A stretch of DNA of 6,055 nucleotides from Blastocatellia bacterium (GTDB lineage: Bacteria > Acidobacteriota > Blastocatellia > Pyrinomonadales > Pyrinomonadaceae), in the NCBI GenBank assembly GCA_013695195.1, contig JACDAY010000273.1, positions 1-6,055 of the forward strand. Reading direction: 5' to 3'. Shown here in pieces: positions 4,444-6,055 of the stretch. The notes under the pieces are model-generated. The model was not told where the DNA came from and searched no databases. It saw only the letters and a list, made by a program, of their open reading frames with translations. Each line of letters begins with the position of its first letter. Position 1 is the stretch's first letter. The translations under genes and the position numbers were made by a program.

Positions 4444-4932
4444 ATGAGCGAAAGACCGATAGTTGCGATCATAATGGGCAGCAAGTCGGACTGGGCGACG
4501 ATGGTGAAAGCGAGCGAGATGCTCGATAAATTCGGCGTCCCTCACGAGAGCAAGGTCGTCTCTGCCCACCGCACGCCCGATCTGCTTTTCGAATTCGCTA
4601 AAACGGCCGAGTCACGCGGTATCGAGGTCATAATCGCAGGAGCAGGCGGCGCGGCTCATTTGCCCGGAATGTGCGCTTCGCAGACGATCCTGCCGGTTCT
4701 GGGCGTTCCAATAGAAAGCAAGGCTTTGAAAGGGATCGATTCTTTGCTTTCAATTGCCCAAATGCCTGCTGGAATTCCGGTCGGAACACTCGCAATCGGG
4801 CAACCCGGCGCAACAAATGCCGCACTTTTTACCGTTGCTATCCTCGCCAATTCACGGCCCGAGCTAAAAGAAAAACTGCACAAATTCCGGGAAAGCCAAA
4901 CGAAAACCGTGCTAGAATCGACCTTAGATTAA
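4444..4932 (+). CDS. purE: N5-carboxyaminoimidazole ribonucleotide mutase (PurE, class I)
   Basis: PurE converts N5-CAIR to CAIR in de novo purine synthesis, in the cytoplasm, usually as an octamer. The length of 162 residues is normal. Signature elements are the phosphate-binding loop IIMGSKSDW (9-17), SAHRTP (40-45) with the catalytic histidine H42, and AGAGGAAHLPGM (65-76) with H72. LPVLGVPIES and the MPAGIPVGTLAIG segment follow. It is the class I mutase type, in keeping with purK directly downstream, since class I PurE uses PurK's product. The ATG lies one base after the TAA of the thioredoxin-like gene, so translation is probably coupled. The gene looks intact. Confidence 0.97.
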   Translation: MSERPIVAIIMGSKSDWATMVKASEMLDKFGVPHESKVVSAHRTPDLLFEFAKTAESRGIEVIIAGAGGAAHLPGMCASQTILPVLGVPIESKALKGIDSLLSIAQMPAGIPVGTLAIGQPGATNAALFTVAILANSRPELKEKLHKFRESQTKTVLESTLD

Positions 4933-5007
4933 CCGGCATTTCGCATCGAAGATTGGGAACTCCTCAAATGACAATCCTTAGAACAAAATCCGTCTAAACG
5001 AAAGTTG

Positions 5008-6055
5008 ATGACACTGGTCCCGCCAAACTCAACCATCGGCGTGTTCGGCAGCGGGCAGCTCGGGCGGATGTTTGCTATTGAGGCGCGCAAAATGGGTTAT
5101 CGCGTCCACACTTTCTCACCGGCAAGCGACACGCCGACCGGGCAGGTCGCTGACTTTGAGACTGATGCCGATTATAACGATCTGGACGCGGTGAAGGAAT
5201 TTGCCAGGTCCGTCGATGTTGTAACTTTTGAGTTCGAGAATGTTCCTTCACAGACAATAGAGAGGGCTTCGCAGCTCGTTGATGTTCATCCGCGGGGCGA
5301 AATTCTTCACATCACGCAAAACCGGTTGCGGGAAAAGACGTTTCTATCGAATAACGGATTCCCGATAGCTTCATTTCGACACGTCAAAACTTTGGAAGAT
5401 TTGAAACGCGCGGCTGCGGAAATCGATTTGCCCTGTGTGCTGAAAACCGCCGGTTTCGGCTATGACGGCAAAGGGCAGGCGAAAATCCGCTCGATGGAAG
5501 ATATTGAAAAAGTATTCGCGAATTTAGATAATCGGGAAGCAGTTGTCGAAGAATTTGTAGATTTTGAAAAGGAAATCTCAGTCGTGTGTTCCCGAGATCA
5601 AAAAGGAAATTTTGCGCACTACGGCGTCATCGAAAACGAACACGTAAACCGTATTCTGGATATTTCATTTGCACCCGCAGCCGTTTCTCCGAAGGTATTT
5701 CACGATGCCATTAGCATAGCCCGGAGCGTTGCCGATACACTGGATTATGTCGGAACACTTTGTGTCGAATTCTTCCTGACGAAAGACGAAAAGCTGTTGA
5801 TAAACGAGCTGGCTCCGCGGCCGCATAATTCCGGCCATCTTACTTTCGACGCGTGCGTTACATCGCAATTCGAACAGCAGCTTCGGGCCGTCTGCGGCCT
5901 TCCGCTCGGCTCTACCGCATTTTACCTTCCGGCGGCAATGGCAAATCTTCTCGGCGATCTGTGGCAAAACGGTGAGCCGAATTGGCCGGCGGTTTTTGAA
6001 ACTCCAAACGTCAAACTTCATCTATACGGCAAGGCCGAAGCAAAACGGGGAAGAA
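5008..6055 (+). CDS. purK: N5-carboxyaminoimidazole ribonucleotide synthase (PurK), 3' end outside the window
   Basis: PurK is an ATP-grasp enzyme that uses ATP and bicarbonate to carboxylate AIR to N5-CAIR, the substrate of PurE. About 349 codons are visible and remain open to the window edge; the family is usually about 355-390 residues, so only the tail is missing. Motifs in order are the N-terminal nucleotide loop IGVFGSGQLGRM, TFEFENVP, TQNRLREKTFL, the ATP-grasp glycine loop KTAGFGYDGKGQ, VVEEFVDFEKEISVV, and the metal-binding region INELAPRPHNSGHLT. The final visible LYGKAEAKRGR is the conserved start of the C-terminal domain motif. ATG 5008 is chosen because the Rossmann-like strand begins 10 residues later; TTG 5005 is an in-frame alternative. 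A 75-base gap with no recognisable signal separates it from purE, and they are likely one operon. Confidence 0.96.
   Translation, partial: MTLVPPNSTIGVFGSGQLGRMFAIEARKMGYRVHTFSPASDTPTGQVADFETDADYNDLDAVKEFARSVDVVTFEFENVPSQTIERASQLVDVHPRGEILHITQNRLREKTFLSNNGFPIASFRHVKTLEDLKRAAAEIDLPCVLKTAGFGYDGKGQAKIRSMEDIEKVFANLDNREAVVEEFVDFEKEISVVCSRDQKGNFAHYGVIENEHVNRILDISFAPAAVSPKVFHDAISIARSVADTLDYVGTLCVEFFLTKDEKLLINELAPRPHNSGHLTFDACVTSQFEQQLRAVCGLPLGSTAFYLPAAMANLLGDLWQNGEPNWPAVFETPNVKLHLYGKAEAKRGR

Noticed and set aside
5665..6021. A 118-codon minus-strand frame
   Set aside because: It is antisense to conserved PurK motifs and has no recognisable family features.
1..6055. CRISPR arrays, tRNA or rRNA genes, transposase or integrase genes
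   Set aside because: No regularly spaced repeats, cloverleaf-like segments, rRNA signatures or recombinase motifs were seen on either strand.

Overview
The window looks like a stretch of bacterial chromosome in which two housekeeping loci flank a patchwork of accessory and partly decayed genes. The left edge is the 3' end of a Thermus-type isocitrate dehydrogenase gene (icd). The right side is a purine-biosynthesis pair, purE and purK; purK runs off the end. The long Thermus-type C-terminal extension of Icd, the adjacent DUF4160/DUF2442 domains and the moderate, uneven base composition would suit an Acidobacteriota genome, perhaps class Blastocatellia. That placement is inference from family resemblance and is only moderately likely.

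Layout. Bases 3-485 are the icd C-terminus. Bases 486-755 contain no convincing gene. They hold a long imperfect palindrome (492-673) that abuts a 61-bp sequence (667-727) built like an integron attC recombination site. Next come two small secreted-protein genes, visibly more AT-rich than icd. The first (756-1271) is an unknown protein whose C-terminus is displaced by a frameshift. The second (1281-2132) is a signal-peptide protein with HEAT-like repeats. Bases 2185-2496 are a decayed internal fragment of a second icd copy, lying about 1.7 kb downstream of the icd 3' end. The fragment reads in frame, without a stop, into a ribbon-helix-helix antitoxin gene (2533-2775), which overlaps a MazF/PemK toxin gene (2760-3098). 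A further locus (3150-3632) joins a DUF4160 and a DUF2442 domain. A one-base deletion appears to have fused what are normally two overlapping genes.

From 3762 the window returns to ordinary genes: a secreted or periplasmic TlpA/ResA-like thioredoxin-fold protein, then purE one base after its stop, then purK. PurK and PurE catalyse consecutive steps, carboxylation of AIR to N5-CAIR and its rearrangement to CAIR.

Overall, bases 486-3632 read as an accessory island between conserved genes. It has an attC-like site at its left end, a duplicated housekeeping fragment, at least one toxin-antitoxin module and two frame disruptions. The disruptions could be real decay or sequencing/assembly indels; raw reads would decide.
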